A stretch of 64,000 nt of DNA from Neokomagataea anthophila (GTDB lineage Bacteria > Pseudomonadota > Alphaproteobacteria > Acetobacterales > Acetobacteraceae), in contig NZ_JAGRQH010000002.1 in the NCBI RefSeq assembly GCF_018122595.1, forward strand, positions 124,001-188,000. Direction: 5' to 3'. Positions 33,253 to 43,205 of the stretch are shown one piece after another (position 1 is the stretch's first letter; every line of letters begins with the position of its first letter). The notes beneath the pieces were generated by a model. That model was not told the DNA's origin. It saw nothing but the letters and a program-made list of their open reading frames with translations, and searched no databases. The translations under genes and the position numbers were made by a program.

Positions 33253-34671
33253 TCAACGGAAAGGCGGACGACCACCGGGGCCACCCGGCATACCCTTCAT
33301 CATATCCGCAAGACCACCTGCGCCACCCATGCCGCGCATCAGGCCACCAAGGCCCATTTTGCTGATGCGCTTCATCATAGTGGACATGTCGTCAAACTGC
33401 TTGAGAAGGCGATTAACCTCCTGCACGCTGGTACCGGAACCAGCCGCGATCCGCTTCTTGCGCGAAGCTTTAATGATCGCGGGTGTTTTGCGCTCTTTTT
33501 TCGTCATGGACGAAATGATTGCTTTGTGACGGACGAAAATCGACTGATCGATTTCCTTATCACCCAGCATATCCTTGAGCTTGCCCATACCCGGCAACAT
33601 GCCCAAAATCCCCGAAATCGAACCCATACGGTTGATCTGGTTGATCTGAGACACATAGTCGTCGAGGTCGAACTTACCCGCGAGCATCTTTTTAGCAACG
33701 CGCTCGCCTTCCTCATGATCCAGCGTCTCAGACGCTTTTTCAACGAGACCAGCGACGTCACCCAATCCCAAAATACGTCCAGCGACGCGTTCTGGGTGAA
33801 ACTCATTCAGTGCTTCCAGCTTTTCGCCAGCACCGGTAAACTTGATCGGCGCACCCGTAATGGCCTTCATGGACAGGACAGCACCACCACGTGCATCACC
33901 ATCCATACGGCTCATCACAACACCCGTGATCCCGACAGCCTCATTAAAGGCCTGCGCGGTGTTCACGGCATCCTGCCCCGTCATTGCATCCGCAACCAAC
34001 AGCGTTTCCGCTGGGTTCGATACAGCGCGGATCTGACGAACTTCTTCCATCAGCGCTTCATCGATCGACAAACGGCCAGCCGTATCGAGGATGACAATGT
34101 CATACCCTTCACGACGTCCAACATCGAGCGCACGCTGAGCAATCTCAACAGGGCTTTGCCCCGCTACGATTGGCAAAGATGTCACCAGACCAGTACTTGC
34201 ATTCACGCGTTCAGCAAGCTGTTGCAACTGCAACTGCGCAGCAGGACGCTGCACGTCCAAACTCGCCAGAAGCACCTTCTTACGCTCACGCGAAGAAAGA
34301 CGCAGCGCAATTTTGCCGGATGTCGTCGTCTTACCAGAACCCTGCAAGCCAACCATCAAAATCGGCACAGGAGCAGAGGCAGATAAGTTTAACGGCGTTG
34401 CACCGGCACCGCCCAACGCATCAATCAATGCGTCGTTAACGATCTTTGCAACAACCTGCCCCGGAGACACACTCTCCAGCACTTCCTGCCCAACAGCACG
34501 CTCACGCACATTGTTGACGAAGCTGCGCACCACTGGCAACGCAACATCCGCTTCCAACATAGCGAGGCGGACCTCACGCATTGCTTCCGTAACATCGTCC
34601 TCAGAGAGCTTCCCATTACGGGAGAGACCTTCGAGAACACCGGACATCTTGCCTGAAAGACGATCGAACAA
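33253..34671 (-). CDS. ffh: Signal recognition particle protein Ffh
   Basis: SRP54 GTPase that targets inner-membrane proteins with 4.5S RNA. It has the N-domain (LFDRLSGKMSGVLEGL), GTPase G1 GLQGSGKTT, G3 DTAGR, then the Met-rich M-domain ending in GGPGGRPPFR. There is no good ATG at the family start. The TTG at 34671, with AAGG 8 bp upstream, gives 472 aa and places the N-domain correctly; a GTG at 34704 would lie in a terminator-like hairpin. It is first in the translation operon. Confidence 0.95.
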   Translation of the reverse strand: MFDRLSGKMSGVLEGLSRNGKLSEDDVTEAMREVRLAMLEADVALPVVRSFVNNVRERAVGQEVLESVSPGQVVAKIVNDALIDALGGAGATPLNLSASAPVPILMVGLQGSGKTTTSGKIALRLSSRERKKVLLASLDVQRPAAQLQLQQLAERVNASTGLVTSLPIVAGQSPVEIAQRALDVGRREGYDIVILDTAGRLSIDEALMEEVRQIRAVSNPAETLLVADAMTGQDAVNTAQAFNEAVGITGVVMSRMDGDARGGAVLSMKAITGAPIKFTGAGEKLEALNEFHPERVAGRILGLGDVAGLVEKASETLDHEEGERVAKKMLAGKFDLDDYVSQINQINRMGSISGILGMLPGMGKLKDMLGDKEIDQSIFVRHKAIISSMTKKERKTPAIIKASRKKRIAAGSGTSVQEVNRLLKQFDDMSTMMKRISKMGLGGLMRGMGGAGGLADMMKGMPGGPGGRPPFR

Positions 34672-34691
34672 CGGGACTACCTTATCGCAAC

Positions 34692-34728
34692 AAAAAAGCG
34701 CCACTGCGCGAGCCTTCGCGGTGTGGCG
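34692..34728 (-). terminator. Intrinsic terminator in the ffh leader (possible attenuator)
   Basis: Minus-strand CGCCAC-CGCG ... CGCG-GTGGCG stem (6 bp + 2x2 loop + 4 bp) followed by CTTTTTT, ending about 20 bp before the ffh TTG start. It may terminate the upstream Spy-like gene or act as an attenuator of the ffh operon. Confidence 0.65.
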
Positions 34729-34746
34729 TGTCCGAAAACGAAACCT

Positions 34747-34775
34747 CCCCTATCGCTTTCCCTACTCAAGGTCAA
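34747..34775 (-). promoter_or_regulatory. Candidate promoter of the ffh operon
   Basis: Minus-strand TTGACC (34775-34770), 17-bp spacer, TAGGGG (34752-34747). The -35 element is good and the -10 weak. If real, the transcript would pass through the hairpin at 34692-34728 before ffh. Confidence 0.35.
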
Positions 34776-34808
34776 GCAAATAGGGGATTCTCCGCAGTAG
34801 ATTCGCTC

Positions 34809-35288
34809 TTATGGCTGCTCACCAACGGGCGGCTCCGGCGGACGTCCAGTCAACGCATCAATCTGCTCATGCAACTCATGCAACTTATGCGCAGTCACCG
34901 ATGCCTGATGCTGCTGCTCAGGCGTCAAAAGATCATGTATCTTCTCTTGCACTGCCAAACGCCCCTGCGCTTCCTCAGCATGCAGCGCCGCTTCCTGCGC
35001 ACTTAATTGCGCAAGATGCTCACGGTCCAACGCCCCTTCGACCGTCAAACCATCCATAATTTGATGGCGCAAAGCATCAAGCTTCTGATGCCGCTCATGA
35101 TCTACCGCATGATCATTATGCAGCAACGCCTTCACTTGCGCTTTTTGCGCATCATTCAAAACGACACCTGGCGGAACCGGCAAAGGCGGCATACCACCAA
35201 AATGCACAGCAGGTTGCGCCAACATCACGCCAGGCACCGCAACCGCGAACACACCCAACACACGAAGAGCCAATCGCATAGATTTCAT
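34809..35288 (-). CDS. Spy/CpxP-like periplasmic protein
   Basis: 159-aa exported protein with signal peptide (LALRVLGVFAVAVPGVMLAQ). It has a helical, His/Gln/Glu-rich mature part with the LTPEQQHQ motif near residue 118 that marks the Spy/CpxP/LTXXQ group. Family members are periplasmic chaperones or metal-stress proteins. The His-rich helices suit metal binding, but this is inference. It is a single gene upstream of ffh. Confidence 0.7.
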   Translation of the reverse strand: MKSMRLALRVLGVFAVAVPGVMLAQPAVHFGGMPPLPVPPGVVLNDAQKAQVKALLHNDHAVDHERHQKLDALRHQIMDGLTVEGALDREHLAQLSAQEAALHAEEAQGRLAVQEKIHDLLTPEQQHQASVTAHKLHELHEQIDALTGRPPEPPVGEQP

Positions 35289-35509
35289 AAGATTTATTAG
35301 ACCTCGCTCACGAGAACATTACATGTCACGCCGAAGCTAACCCTCGACCCAAACAGGAGCATGCCAAAAAAAATGTTACGAAACTCCGGGGTTAGAGTGT
35401 CAAAAAGTAATCCCCACCCAAAATAATCGCATTATCCCCCTTGACGAGAGATGGCATTATGCGCTTCAAGACGCTCCAGACATGACGTTCATGAATTTGA
35501 ACATCATGA

Positions 35510-35599
<90 letters not shown>

Positions 35600-35875
35600 T
35601 ATATTTCCCTAAAAATACAATATCTTACAGCAGTTGAGATCAAAGACGCGATTTATTTCATCTCGTATAGCCCAATGCGAGATACCGTAAAACGCTCAAT
35701 TCCAACATATACGCCAGCCGTCACACCGTGCCTGCAAAATGCACCTCAGCGCTTTATACTTTAATTTCAGAGCTCTGCGCTATTACCCACTCCACACGGA
35801 AGCCACAGCTCACACCCAACCATACGCCCCCTCCTCTATACACTGATTACCGTCCGCCCATACCATCTCCGCCCC
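35600..35875. other. Intergenic region
   Basis: 276 bp between tRNA-Ser and the 3' end of the NDH-2 gene. No gene, clear terminator or repeat seen. Confidence 0.5.
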
Positions 35876-37168
35876 TCAATCCAGACGTACCGAAGGACGT
35901 ATACGTCCTTCCATCCAATCTGAACAAAACGACATCATTCCGCGAAAAAAGCCATATAACGCCACCTGATGCTGCCTATAGAGCAGTAAATGCCCCAGAC
36001 GTGCAGCCAGACCATGAGACAACCCTCCTCCCCATACCGTACCTCCGGGGAATGCCGTCCAGCCATTATATTTACCCAAGGCAACAATCGCGCCTTTATT
36101 CCGAAATACACAGGACGGCACAGCGCGCCCCCGCTCAACCCAAGCCGGGAAATAACGCGCCAAATGATTAGCCTGCTGACGCGCAACTTGCGCCGTTGCC
36201 GGCAACGGATCCCCCTCAATAAACGAGCAATCTCCTAACGCAAAAATATGAGGATCATCTTTGACGCTTAAATTGGCATTAACCAAAATTTGTCCCGCCT
36301 TATTCAACGCCAGCCCGCCATAAGATTGGGTCACGTCCGGCGCTTTAACTCCCGCAGCCCACACCCGTAACGGAGCCTTCACGTAGGTCCCATCTTTTAA
36401 CGTAAAGCCCGTCGCATCCGCGGCAGCAACGCGCGATGACGTTCGAACCGTTACTCCCAAACGCTCTAGCTCACTTTGCGCCGCATGTGACACAGCCTCC
36501 GGAAAGGCTGGGAGAATACGCTCCCCCGACTGCAAAAGCGTAATATGTAACCTCGGCGGAACGCGCCCAAAGGCATGCAGACTGTAAGGGTCAAAAATAT
36601 CCAGCGCTTTATGCAGTTCTGCTGCGAGTTGCGTTCCCGTTGCGCCACCACCTACAATAGCAATATCGAGTTCTGTGCTGTTCGCAAAAGAGCGAATCAA
36701 CTCCATACGAAACTTCTCGTTAAAAGCATTCGCTTCCACGAGGTTATCAATACACAAGCAATGCTCTTTAACGCCCGGCGTCCCAAAATCATTCGCACAA
36801 CTGCCCACCGCCAGAACCAACGCATCATAATGCATGCTCCGGCTTTCCAAGATCAGAGATTGATCTGGAGCATGAAACGCACTGAGAACCACACGCTGCC
36901 GTGCACGGTCAATCGACACGACCTCACCAGGCCAAAATTCAAAATGATGCCCGCTCGCATGCGTGATAAAGCTGATCCGATCATTTTCTCCTATGCCCGT
37001 ACCCGCTGCAAAACGGTGCAACATCGGCTTCCAGACATGAGAAAAACTTTTATCAATCAGCGTAATGCGTGCTTTTTTTCGCTTTCCTAAGCTTTTGCCA
37101 AGTTGCGTCGCGAGAGAAAGCCCCGCTACCCCACCACCAACAATCAAAACCTCAAAGCGATCTGACAT
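35876..37168 (-). CDS. ndh: Type II NADH:quinone oxidoreductase (NDH-2)
   Basis: Non-proton-pumping respiratory NADH dehydrogenase, membrane associated. FAD-binding VLIVGGGVAGLSLA at residues 8-21, NADH-binding IAIVGGGATGTQLA near residue 170, and the second FAD motif IFALGDCSFI near 315. 430 aa, normal for NDH-2. A C-terminal amphipathic segment could mediate membrane contact. It is a single gene. Confidence 0.92.
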   Translation of the reverse strand: MSDRFEVLIVGGGVAGLSLATQLGKSLGKRKKARITLIDKSFSHVWKPMLHRFAAGTGIGENDRISFITHASGHHFEFWPGEVVSIDRARQRVVLSAFHAPDQSLILESRSMHYDALVLAVGSCANDFGTPGVKEHCLCIDNLVEANAFNEKFRMELIRSFANSTELDIAIVGGGATGTQLAAELHKALDIFDPYSLHAFGRVPPRLHITLLQSGERILPAFPEAVSHAAQSELERLGVTVRTSSRVAAADATGFTLKDGTYVKAPLRVWAAGVKAPDVTQSYGGLALNKAGQILVNANLSVKDDPHIFALGDCSFIEGDPLPATAQVARQQANHLARYFPAWVERGRAVPSCVFRNKGAIVALGKYNGWTAFPGGTVWGGGLSHGLAARLGHLLLYRQHQVALYGFFRGMMSFCSDWMEGRIRPSVRLD

Positions 37169-37322
37169 CTTCTTACGGCCTTCATCTGCCTACGCTGCAT
37201 CGCAGGAAGACTACGCCCAGATCTTCAAAAGATGAGATCAACAGATCATGAGCCGCACAGTGTTAACGGATTTGTGTTTCAGCTCAGATTTTCAAAAATA
37301 TTATGCACGCCATAACAGCGCA

Positions 37323-37352
37323 TAAAACCCGCCCCAACATAACGGGGCGGGT
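37323..37352 (-). terminator. Intrinsic terminator of upp
   Basis: Minus-strand ACCCGCCCC and GGGGCGGGT form a perfect 9-bp stem followed by TTTTAT. It starts 17 bp after the upp stop. Confidence 0.9.
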
Positions 37353-37369
37353 AAGGTATAGATTACAAA

Positions 37370-38008
37370 TTAACGTTCACGCGTACCAAATAAGCGATCA
37401 CCCGCATCCCCCAAACCAGGCACGATGTAGCCATTCTCATCTAATTTCTGATCAAGCGAGCACGTCACAATACGTACATCAGGGTGCTTTTCGTTCATAT
37501 GAGCCACACCTTCTGGCGCTGCCAGCAAGCACGCGAAAACAATATCACGCGCCCCTTCTTCTTTTACACGCGTAATGGCAGCCGCAGCCGAATGACCCGT
37601 GGCCAACATAGGGTCCAACACAATGCAGGTACGGCCCGGCACGTCGCTTGGCATATTGAAATAGTATTCACTGACCTCCAGCGTGTCATGATCCCGCTTC
37701 AAACCAATATGACCAACACGCGCAGATGGTACGAGATCCAACATCCCATCCAGCAAACCATTCCCAGCCCGCAAAATCGATACGAAGCACAGCTTCTTAC
37801 CGTCCAACTCTTCTCCCACCATTGGACCGCTCGGCGCACAAATTTCCCGAGGCACCAACGCCAAATCACGTGTTGCCTCATACGCCAACAACAAGCTTAA
37901 CTCACGGGTTAAACGACGAAAACCCGCAGTCGATGTCGTCTTGTCACGCAGACGCGTTAGCTTATGACGAACGAGTGGATGCGTAAGAACGATGGGGGAC
38001 ACACTCAT
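37370..38008 (-). CDS. upp: Uracil phosphoribosyltransferase
   Basis: Salvages uracil to UMP with PRPP. The PRPP motif [12 protein letters not shown] is near residue 132 and the uracil-binding [13 protein letters not shown] is at the C-terminus. The length of 212 aa is normal. It is a single-gene unit with its own terminator. Confidence 0.97.
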   Translation of the reverse strand: MSVSPIVLTHPLVRHKLTRLRDKTTSTAGFRRLTRELSLLLAYEATRDLALVPREICAPSGPMVGEELDGKKLCFVSILRAGNGLLDGMLDLVPSARVGHIGLKRDHDTLEVSEYYFNMPSDVPGRTCIVLDPMLATGHSAAAAITRVKEEGARDIVFACLLAAPEGVAHMNEKHPDVRIVTCSLDQKLDENGYIVPGLGDAGDRLFGTRER

Positions 38009-38150
38009 GAATACTCTCCAAAACGGCTACGCCCCGATGACACAAGCGCAGCACGCAGCCTATCAAAACAAACAGGCACACATATAAAAGATAAGGAAAG
38101 ATACCCCCCTTCCTCATCCTACACAACGACTCGTCACATTTTGTATGCCT

Positions 38151-38555
38151 TTAAGGCTCCTTGGGGCGGAACTCCAAGGCAAGGCCGTTAATACAATACC
38201 TCAGCCCCGTCGGTGGTGGGCCATCTGGGAACAGATGCCCCAAATGCCCCTTACACTCACCACAGTGCACTTCTGTCCGTAACATACCAAACCGCATATC
38301 TTCCGTAGTGCCGAGCACCCCATCACGCACCGCAAAAAACGATGGCCAACCGCTGCCGCTGTCATACTTATAAGCCGACTCAAACAGCACATGCCCACAC
38401 CCGGCACAGGCATATAGCCCTTCCCTCTTTTCATCATTAAGAGGACTAGACCCCGGCCGCTCTGTCCCATGTTCACGCAGAATACGGCGCTGTTCAGGCG
38501 TCAACCCCACGCCACACCCCGTAGGGCCACAACTATTTTCTTGCTCTTGCCCCAT
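38151..38555 (-). CDS. msrB: Peptide-methionine (R)-S-oxide reductase MsrB
   Basis: Repairs oxidised methionine. Two zinc-binding pairs (CAGC near residue 50 and CGEC near 97) and the catalytic Cys in LRYCINGLAL near residue 119 are present. The length of 134 aa is normal and there is no signal peptide. A cysteine-containing N-terminal extension (NSCGPTGCGVG) precedes the domain. Confidence 0.95.
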   Translation of the reverse strand: MGQEQENSCGPTGCGVGLTPEQRRILREHGTERPGSSPLNDEKREGLYACAGCGHVLFESAYKYDSGSGWPSFFAVRDGVLGTTEDMRFGMLRTEVHCGECKGHLGHLFPDGPPPTGLRYCINGLALEFRPKEP

Positions 38556-38730
38556 GACATCATTCCTCTACACACAGGTAATTGACTGACATCATATAGG
38601 GTTTCACCCCCATATCCTATCAGAGGGGCACATTCCCCCGTTCGCATTTATGCAAAAAAGTGGCATTATGCGCGCGCAACAGAAAAGTCACGGTGCCTTA
38701 CCCAGACGCCGCGCAAATCGGAGATTTGCC

Positions 38731-40278
38731 ATGTCCGCATCTACACCCCGTCGTCCAGCTATGCTCGTCATTCTTGATGGCTTTGGCTGGCGTGAAGATA
38801 ACGCCGACAATGCCGTCCGTCTGGCTAAGACGCCTACTTTTGACCGCCTATGGGCTGAAAACCCTCATGCTTTCCTCAAAGCCTGCGGCGAAGATGTCGG
38901 CCTTCCAGAAGGTCAAATGGGCAATTCTGAAGTTGGCCATCTCAACATCGGCGCGGGCCGCGTGGTCATGCAAGATCTACCCCGCATTAGCCGGGCTGTC
39001 CGCGATGGATCTCTTGCTAAAAATGAGACGCTTCTCACCTTCATTGATGCGCTCAAACAATCTGGCGGTACATGCCACCTCATGGGGCTAGCCTCTCCGG
39101 GCGGCGTTCATGCCCATCAAGCGCATCTCATCGCCCTTGCCAAAATTGTGAGCGAGGCTGGCATCCCCGTTGCTGTTCATCTGTTCAGTGATGGCCGCGA
39201 TACAGCCCCACAATCAGGCAAAGAATACATCACCGAGATTTTAGAAGCCCTTCCCAAAAGCGTCACAGTCGCCACCATCAGCGGCCGCTACTACGCTTTG
39301 GACCGCGATAACCGCTGGGAACGCGTTGGCCTCGCCATCTCTGCCATGCGTGACGGCGAAGGTCCAAAAGGCAAGGATGCTCTCAGCGTTCTGGAAGCCA
39401 GCTATGCTGAAGACAAGACCGATGAATTCGTGCTCCCACATGTTCTAGGCGATTATCAGGGCATGAAAGACGGAGACGGCATTCTGTCCTGCAATTACCG
39501 CGCAGACCGCATCCGTCAGTTGCTTGATGTACTCCTACAGCCCCAATTTGACGGTTACGACCGTGGACGTGTGGTCAAATTCGCATCCGTAGCAACCATG
39601 TCCCGCTACTCAGATGCGCTCGCCCCTTACACCAACGTACTATTCCCCAAAATACCGCTGCATGATCTTCTGGGCGAAGTGGTCTCCAAAGCAGGAAAAA
39701 CACAACTCCGCGCTGCAGAAACTGAGAAATTCCCGCACGTCACATACTTCCTAAACGGTGGCCGCGAAGTGCAGTTTGAAGGAGAGGAGCGCATCCTCGT
39801 GCCTTCCCCTAAAGTGGCCACTTATGACTTGCAGCCAGAAATGTCCGCCCCCGAGCTGACAGAAAAAGTTGTCGCGGCCATTGATTCCGGCAAGTTTGAC
39901 CTTCTGGTGCTCAATTTTGCAAACCCAGACATGGTCGGGCACACAGGCTCACTCCCTGCCGCCATCAAAGCATGTGAAACCGTTGATACGGGCCTCGGCA
40001 AGATTGACGCTGCTATTCAGCGCGCTGGTGGCAGTCTCCTTGTCACAGCAGACCATGGCAATTGTGAAACCATGCGTGACCCAGAAACCGGCGGGCCACA
40101 TACAGCCCATACGCTCAACATCGTACCGGTGATCTTGGCCCATGCCCACGGCCATACCATCCATGATGGGCGCTTGGCTGATCTAGCACCGACGCTTCTG
40201 GCTCTTCTCAACATTCCACAGCCTGAGGCTATGACTGGTGAATCTCTCATTACCTCCGATCACCTTGAAACCGTCTAA
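38731..40278 (+). CDS. gpmI: 2,3-bisphosphoglycerate-independent phosphoglycerate mutase
   Basis: Mn-dependent glycolytic mutase of the alkaline phosphatase superfamily. Metal and catalytic sites: MLVILDGFGW (Asp), MGNSEVGH (Ser nucleophile) near residue 67, HLFSDGRDT, and TADHGNCETM near 447. 515 aa from the ATG that has GGAG 8 bp upstream; the longer reading to 38650 lacks conserved sequence. Its 3' end overlaps the next gene by 41 bp. Confidence 0.96.
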   Translation: MSASTPRRPAMLVILDGFGWREDNADNAVRLAKTPTFDRLWAENPHAFLKACGEDVGLPEGQMGNSEVGHLNIGAGRVVMQDLPRISRAVRDGSLAKNETLLTFIDALKQSGGTCHLMGLASPGGVHAHQAHLIALAKIVSEAGIPVAVHLFSDGRDTAPQSGKEYITEILEALPKSVTVATISGRYYALDRDNRWERVGLAISAMRDGEGPKGKDALSVLEASYAEDKTDEFVLPHVLGDYQGMKDGDGILSCNYRADRIRQLLDVLLQPQFDGYDRGRVVKFASVATMSRYSDALAPYTNVLFPKIPLHDLLGEVVSKAGKTQLRAAETEKFPHVTYFLNGGREVQFEGEERILVPSPKVATYDLQPEMSAPELTEKVVAAIDSGKFDLLVLNFANPDMVGHTGSLPAAIKACETVDTGLGKIDAAIQRAGGSLLVTADHGNCETMRDPETGGPHTAHTLNIVPVILAHAHGHTIHDGRLADLAPTLLALLNIPQPEAMTGESLITSDHLETV

Positions 40279-41611
40279 CGCTGCCCATTATCAAGCCGCG
40301 CCATTAAGGGCCTCCCCTTTTCGGCGCGGCCTCAATCATGGCTTGCTGATTGGCACGCTTTTACTGGGAGGGGCTCTCTCTTCCAGTAAAACGTATGCTG
40401 ACGCTCATCATCATAAAGCGCCGCACCACAAAACTCCTGCAGCTCCTCCCACCGCTGGACAACGTGCCCTCGCTCAAGCCATTGCCGCACGCAAGGCTTT
40501 GGAAGCGAAGGAAAAAGCCGCATCCGAAGCAATTGCAGCACAACAACAAGCAGCACGTGCAGCGCAGAACGTAGCAGTACAGGACCAAACACGCGCTAAA
40601 ACCTATGCGCAACAAAGCCGAACCAAACAAGCTGCACTCAATAGCACGCAACGCCGCATCCAAAACCTTGAAGGCGAAATCACTTCCCTACAGGCCCAAC
40701 GCACCCATTTGCGGCAGGCCATTTCCACGCAAAACCGTGCCCTTGCTACTTTTCTACCCGTGTTATTGCACGTTTCCCAAAGCCCTAATGCTGCGCTGTT
40801 CACCGCGCCACAATCCGCTCCCCGTGCAGCCACAACCCTAGCCATTTTAGACGGGATGACACGCCTCACTCATAATCGGGCCGATACGCTGCGCGCACAA
40901 CAAACACAGCTCGGGACATTGTCCCAAACATTGACAGACCGCGAAGCCGAACTCGATACACTCCGCCGCTCCCAAACCCGACAAGCAACACTCGCCGCCA
41001 CACGCTCACGGCGGGCCGTTATACAATCAGCCCATTCCCAACAATCTGCGGCTGACGCACAACGCAGCCTACACGAGGCCCAACAAAACGCAGCCGCCCT
41101 CAGCAACGCTGTTGCCGCGTTAGCCATGCAAGAAGCCCACGCACGCGCTGCCTTAGAAGCTGAGGCGCGCCGCTTAGCCCGTGCCCATCAGCTTGCACAG
41201 GCCCGTGCCGCACGAGCGCGCGTCAAAACCCTCTCCCCCGGCGAAGCGCCACATACAGGTGGCGGACATGCTCCGGTTACCGGCCCCATCATCACCTCTT
41301 GGGGCCAAGAAACAGAAGCGGGACCAGCAACAGGTGTAACCTATGCCCCCGCACCGCTTGCAGCCGTTCATGCCCCGTGCTCTGGGCAAATCGAGTTTGC
41401 AGGGCCATTCCGCTCCTTTGGCCAAATGCTCATTCTACATTGCGGAAGCGATTATCGGTTTGTCCTAGCGGGCCTTGGTTCCATCAGCGTCACCCCGGGC
41501 AGTTCCGTCAAACAAGCCGCCATACTGGGGCAAATGCCGTCTGAAGCACCGCATCTCTTCGTACAGCTACACCGAGACACACGTACAATTAGCCCCTTAC
41601 CCTTCCTATAA
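40238..41611 (+). CDS. envC: EnvC-like murein hydrolase activator (degenerate M23)
   Basis: Exported protein: signal region near residue 30-52 (GLLIGTLLLGGALSSS), then a long coiled coil over about residues 70-320 and a C-terminal LytM/M23 domain. The zinc ligands of active M23 peptidases are absent: the HxxxD equivalent reads GVTYAP and the HxH equivalent FVQLHRD. This fits an amidase activator rather than an enzyme. A GTG start, inside gpmI, has GAGG 10 bp upstream. It sits with ctpA and a divergent deacetylase, as in many alphaproteobacteria. Confidence 0.8.
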   Translation: MNLSLPPITLKPSNAAHYQAAPLRASPFRRGLNHGLLIGTLLLGGALSSSKTYADAHHHKAPHHKTPAAPPTAGQRALAQAIAARKALEAKEKAASEAIAAQQQAARAAQNVAVQDQTRAKTYAQQSRTKQAALNSTQRRIQNLEGEITSLQAQRTHLRQAISTQNRALATFLPVLLHVSQSPNAALFTAPQSAPRAATTLAILDGMTRLTHNRADTLRAQQTQLGTLSQTLTDREAELDTLRRSQTRQATLAATRSRRAVIQSAHSQQSAADAQRSLHEAQQNAAALSNAVAALAMQEAHARAALEAEARRLARAHQLAQARAARARVKTLSPGEAPHTGGGHAPVTGPIITSWGQETEAGPATGVTYAPAPLAAVHAPCSGQIEFAGPFRSFGQMLILHCGSDYRFVLAGLGSISVTPGSSVKQAAILGQMPSEAPHLFVQLHRDTRTISPLPFL

Positions 41612-41736
41612 CATCTCTCCGGTTTGCGGATTGCGCCAGACACGATACAGTCCCTTAACACTTCAACAAGCTTTCCCGGGTTATACTTCCGCCGGATGCA
41701 CGCGGAAGAAACGCAAGGCCCAAGACTGGAGATGAC

Positions 41737-43191
41737 ATGACGTTCCGAAAAGGCATGCTGCTGGGCACCGCGTTCCTCGCCGGCGCCGTTCTCGGCCCAA
41801 CCGCCCTGCACACATTAGGCCACGTCACCAACGTTTCATCCGCATTAGCGCGTGACACATCACACGATAACAGCGCCGAAACCGTTCGCCTGCTTACACT
41901 ATTCGGCACGGTCATGGACGTCGTTAAATCCGAATACGTGCACCCAGTCTCTGACAAAGACCTGATCAATAACGCGCTGGACGGTATGGTGGGCAATCTC
42001 GACCCACACTCGTCTTATATGACAGCGGATCAATTCAAAGACATGCAGACCGAGATCTCCGGAAAATTCGGTGGTCTTGGCCTACAAGTTCAAGATGAAT
42101 CCGGCCATGTCCGCGTGGTCTCACCCATCGATGATACACCCGCTGCCAAAGCCGGTATCCAACCAGGTGATTTCATCACCATGGTGGACCATAAAAGCAT
42201 TGATGGCCTGACACTGGACCAGGCTGTTCGTAAAATGCGCGGTGATGCTGGCACGCCCATCAGCCTCACCATCGTACGCCCTAAAACCGGCAAAACACTT
42301 AATTTTGACCTAAAGCGTGAGATCATCCACGTTCAGATTGTCCGTTCCGCCCTGTATGGCAGCACGGCCTATATCCGCCTGACCGAATTTGATGATGACC
42401 TCGAAAATGCCATGCACACTGCGTATCGCAAGTTGCAAGCAGAAGCGAAAACACGCGCACCCGGTGGCAAACTCACAGGTTTAATTCTTGACCTGCGCTC
42501 CAACCCCGGCGGCAAGCTGGATCAAGCAATCGCCGTATCTAATGACTTCATCAAAGATGGTGAAATCGTCTCTATCCGCGGACGTCACCCTGAAAATAAC
42601 CAGCGCTGGGATGCACGCGGTACCGATATTACCGACGGCCTGCCCATCGTGGTCCTGACCAATGGTGGTTCCGCCTCCGCCAGTGAAATCGTATCCGGGG
42701 CCCTCAAAGACCACCACCGCGCGATTATTCTGGGCGAAAAAACCTTTGGTAAAGGCTCCGTACAAACCTTGATTCCTGTTGGTGATCAAGGCGCCATTCG
42801 TCTCACAACCGCACGCTATTACACACCATCAGGCCGCTCCATTCAGGGCTTAGGCATTACGCCTGATATCCCCGTAGCGGAAACGCATGATGACGACAGT
42901 TTTGAATACCGTGAGGCGGACCTCTCCCATATCCTCACCAATATTGGCGGCAATCGCACAGTGGCCCAGCCACGTACGGATCTGCCCCCAATTGCCAAAT
43001 CGATCCCAAAGGCTCCACCCGCAAACTGGCCTGCTTTTGACCCTGCAAAACCTGCAACAGATTTCCAACTACAGCAGGGCCTTAAAGTACTGAGTGCTCT
43101 TGCCGGCGTCCCAGTTCCCACAGAACTGACCACAGCTACAGCACCGGATAAACACGACACTCCCGCTCATAAACCCAGCGGCACACACTAA
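41737..43191 (+). CDS. ctpA: Carboxy-terminal processing protease CtpA (S41)
   Basis: Periplasmic serine protease with a signal peptide or anchor at the N-terminus, a PDZ domain over about residues 95-180 (GGLGLQVQDESGHVRV; IQPGDFITMV), and a catalytic core. The Ser lies in GGSASASEIVSGAL near residue 325 and the Lys in LGEKTFGKGSVQ near residue 350. 484 aa, typical for the family. A GGAG sits 6 bp before the ATG. The gap from envC is 125 bp. Confidence 0.94.
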   Translation: MTFRKGMLLGTAFLAGAVLGPTALHTLGHVTNVSSALARDTSHDNSAETVRLLTLFGTVMDVVKSEYVHPVSDKDLINNALDGMVGNLDPHSSYMTADQFKDMQTEISGKFGGLGLQVQDESGHVRVVSPIDDTPAAKAGIQPGDFITMVDHKSIDGLTLDQAVRKMRGDAGTPISLTIVRPKTGKTLNFDLKREIIHVQIVRSALYGSTAYIRLTEFDDDLENAMHTAYRKLQAEAKTRAPGGKLTGLILDLRSNPGGKLDQAIAVSNDFIKDGEIVSIRGRHPENNQRWDARGTDITDGLPIVVLTNGGSASASEIVSGALKDHHRAIILGEKTFGKGSVQTLIPVGDQGAIRLTTARYYTPSGRSIQGLGITPDIPVAETHDDDSFEYREADLSHILTNIGGNRTVAQPRTDLPPIAKSIPKAPPANWPAFDPAKPATDFQLQQGLKVLSALAGVPVPTELTTATAPDKHDTPAHKPSGTH

Positions 43192-43205
43192 ACACCATTA
43201 GCGTG

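Noticed and set aside
33526-34386. Long plus-strand frame of 286 codons opposite ffh
   Set aside because: Shadow of ffh in GC-rich DNA; no domain and no ribosome-binding site.
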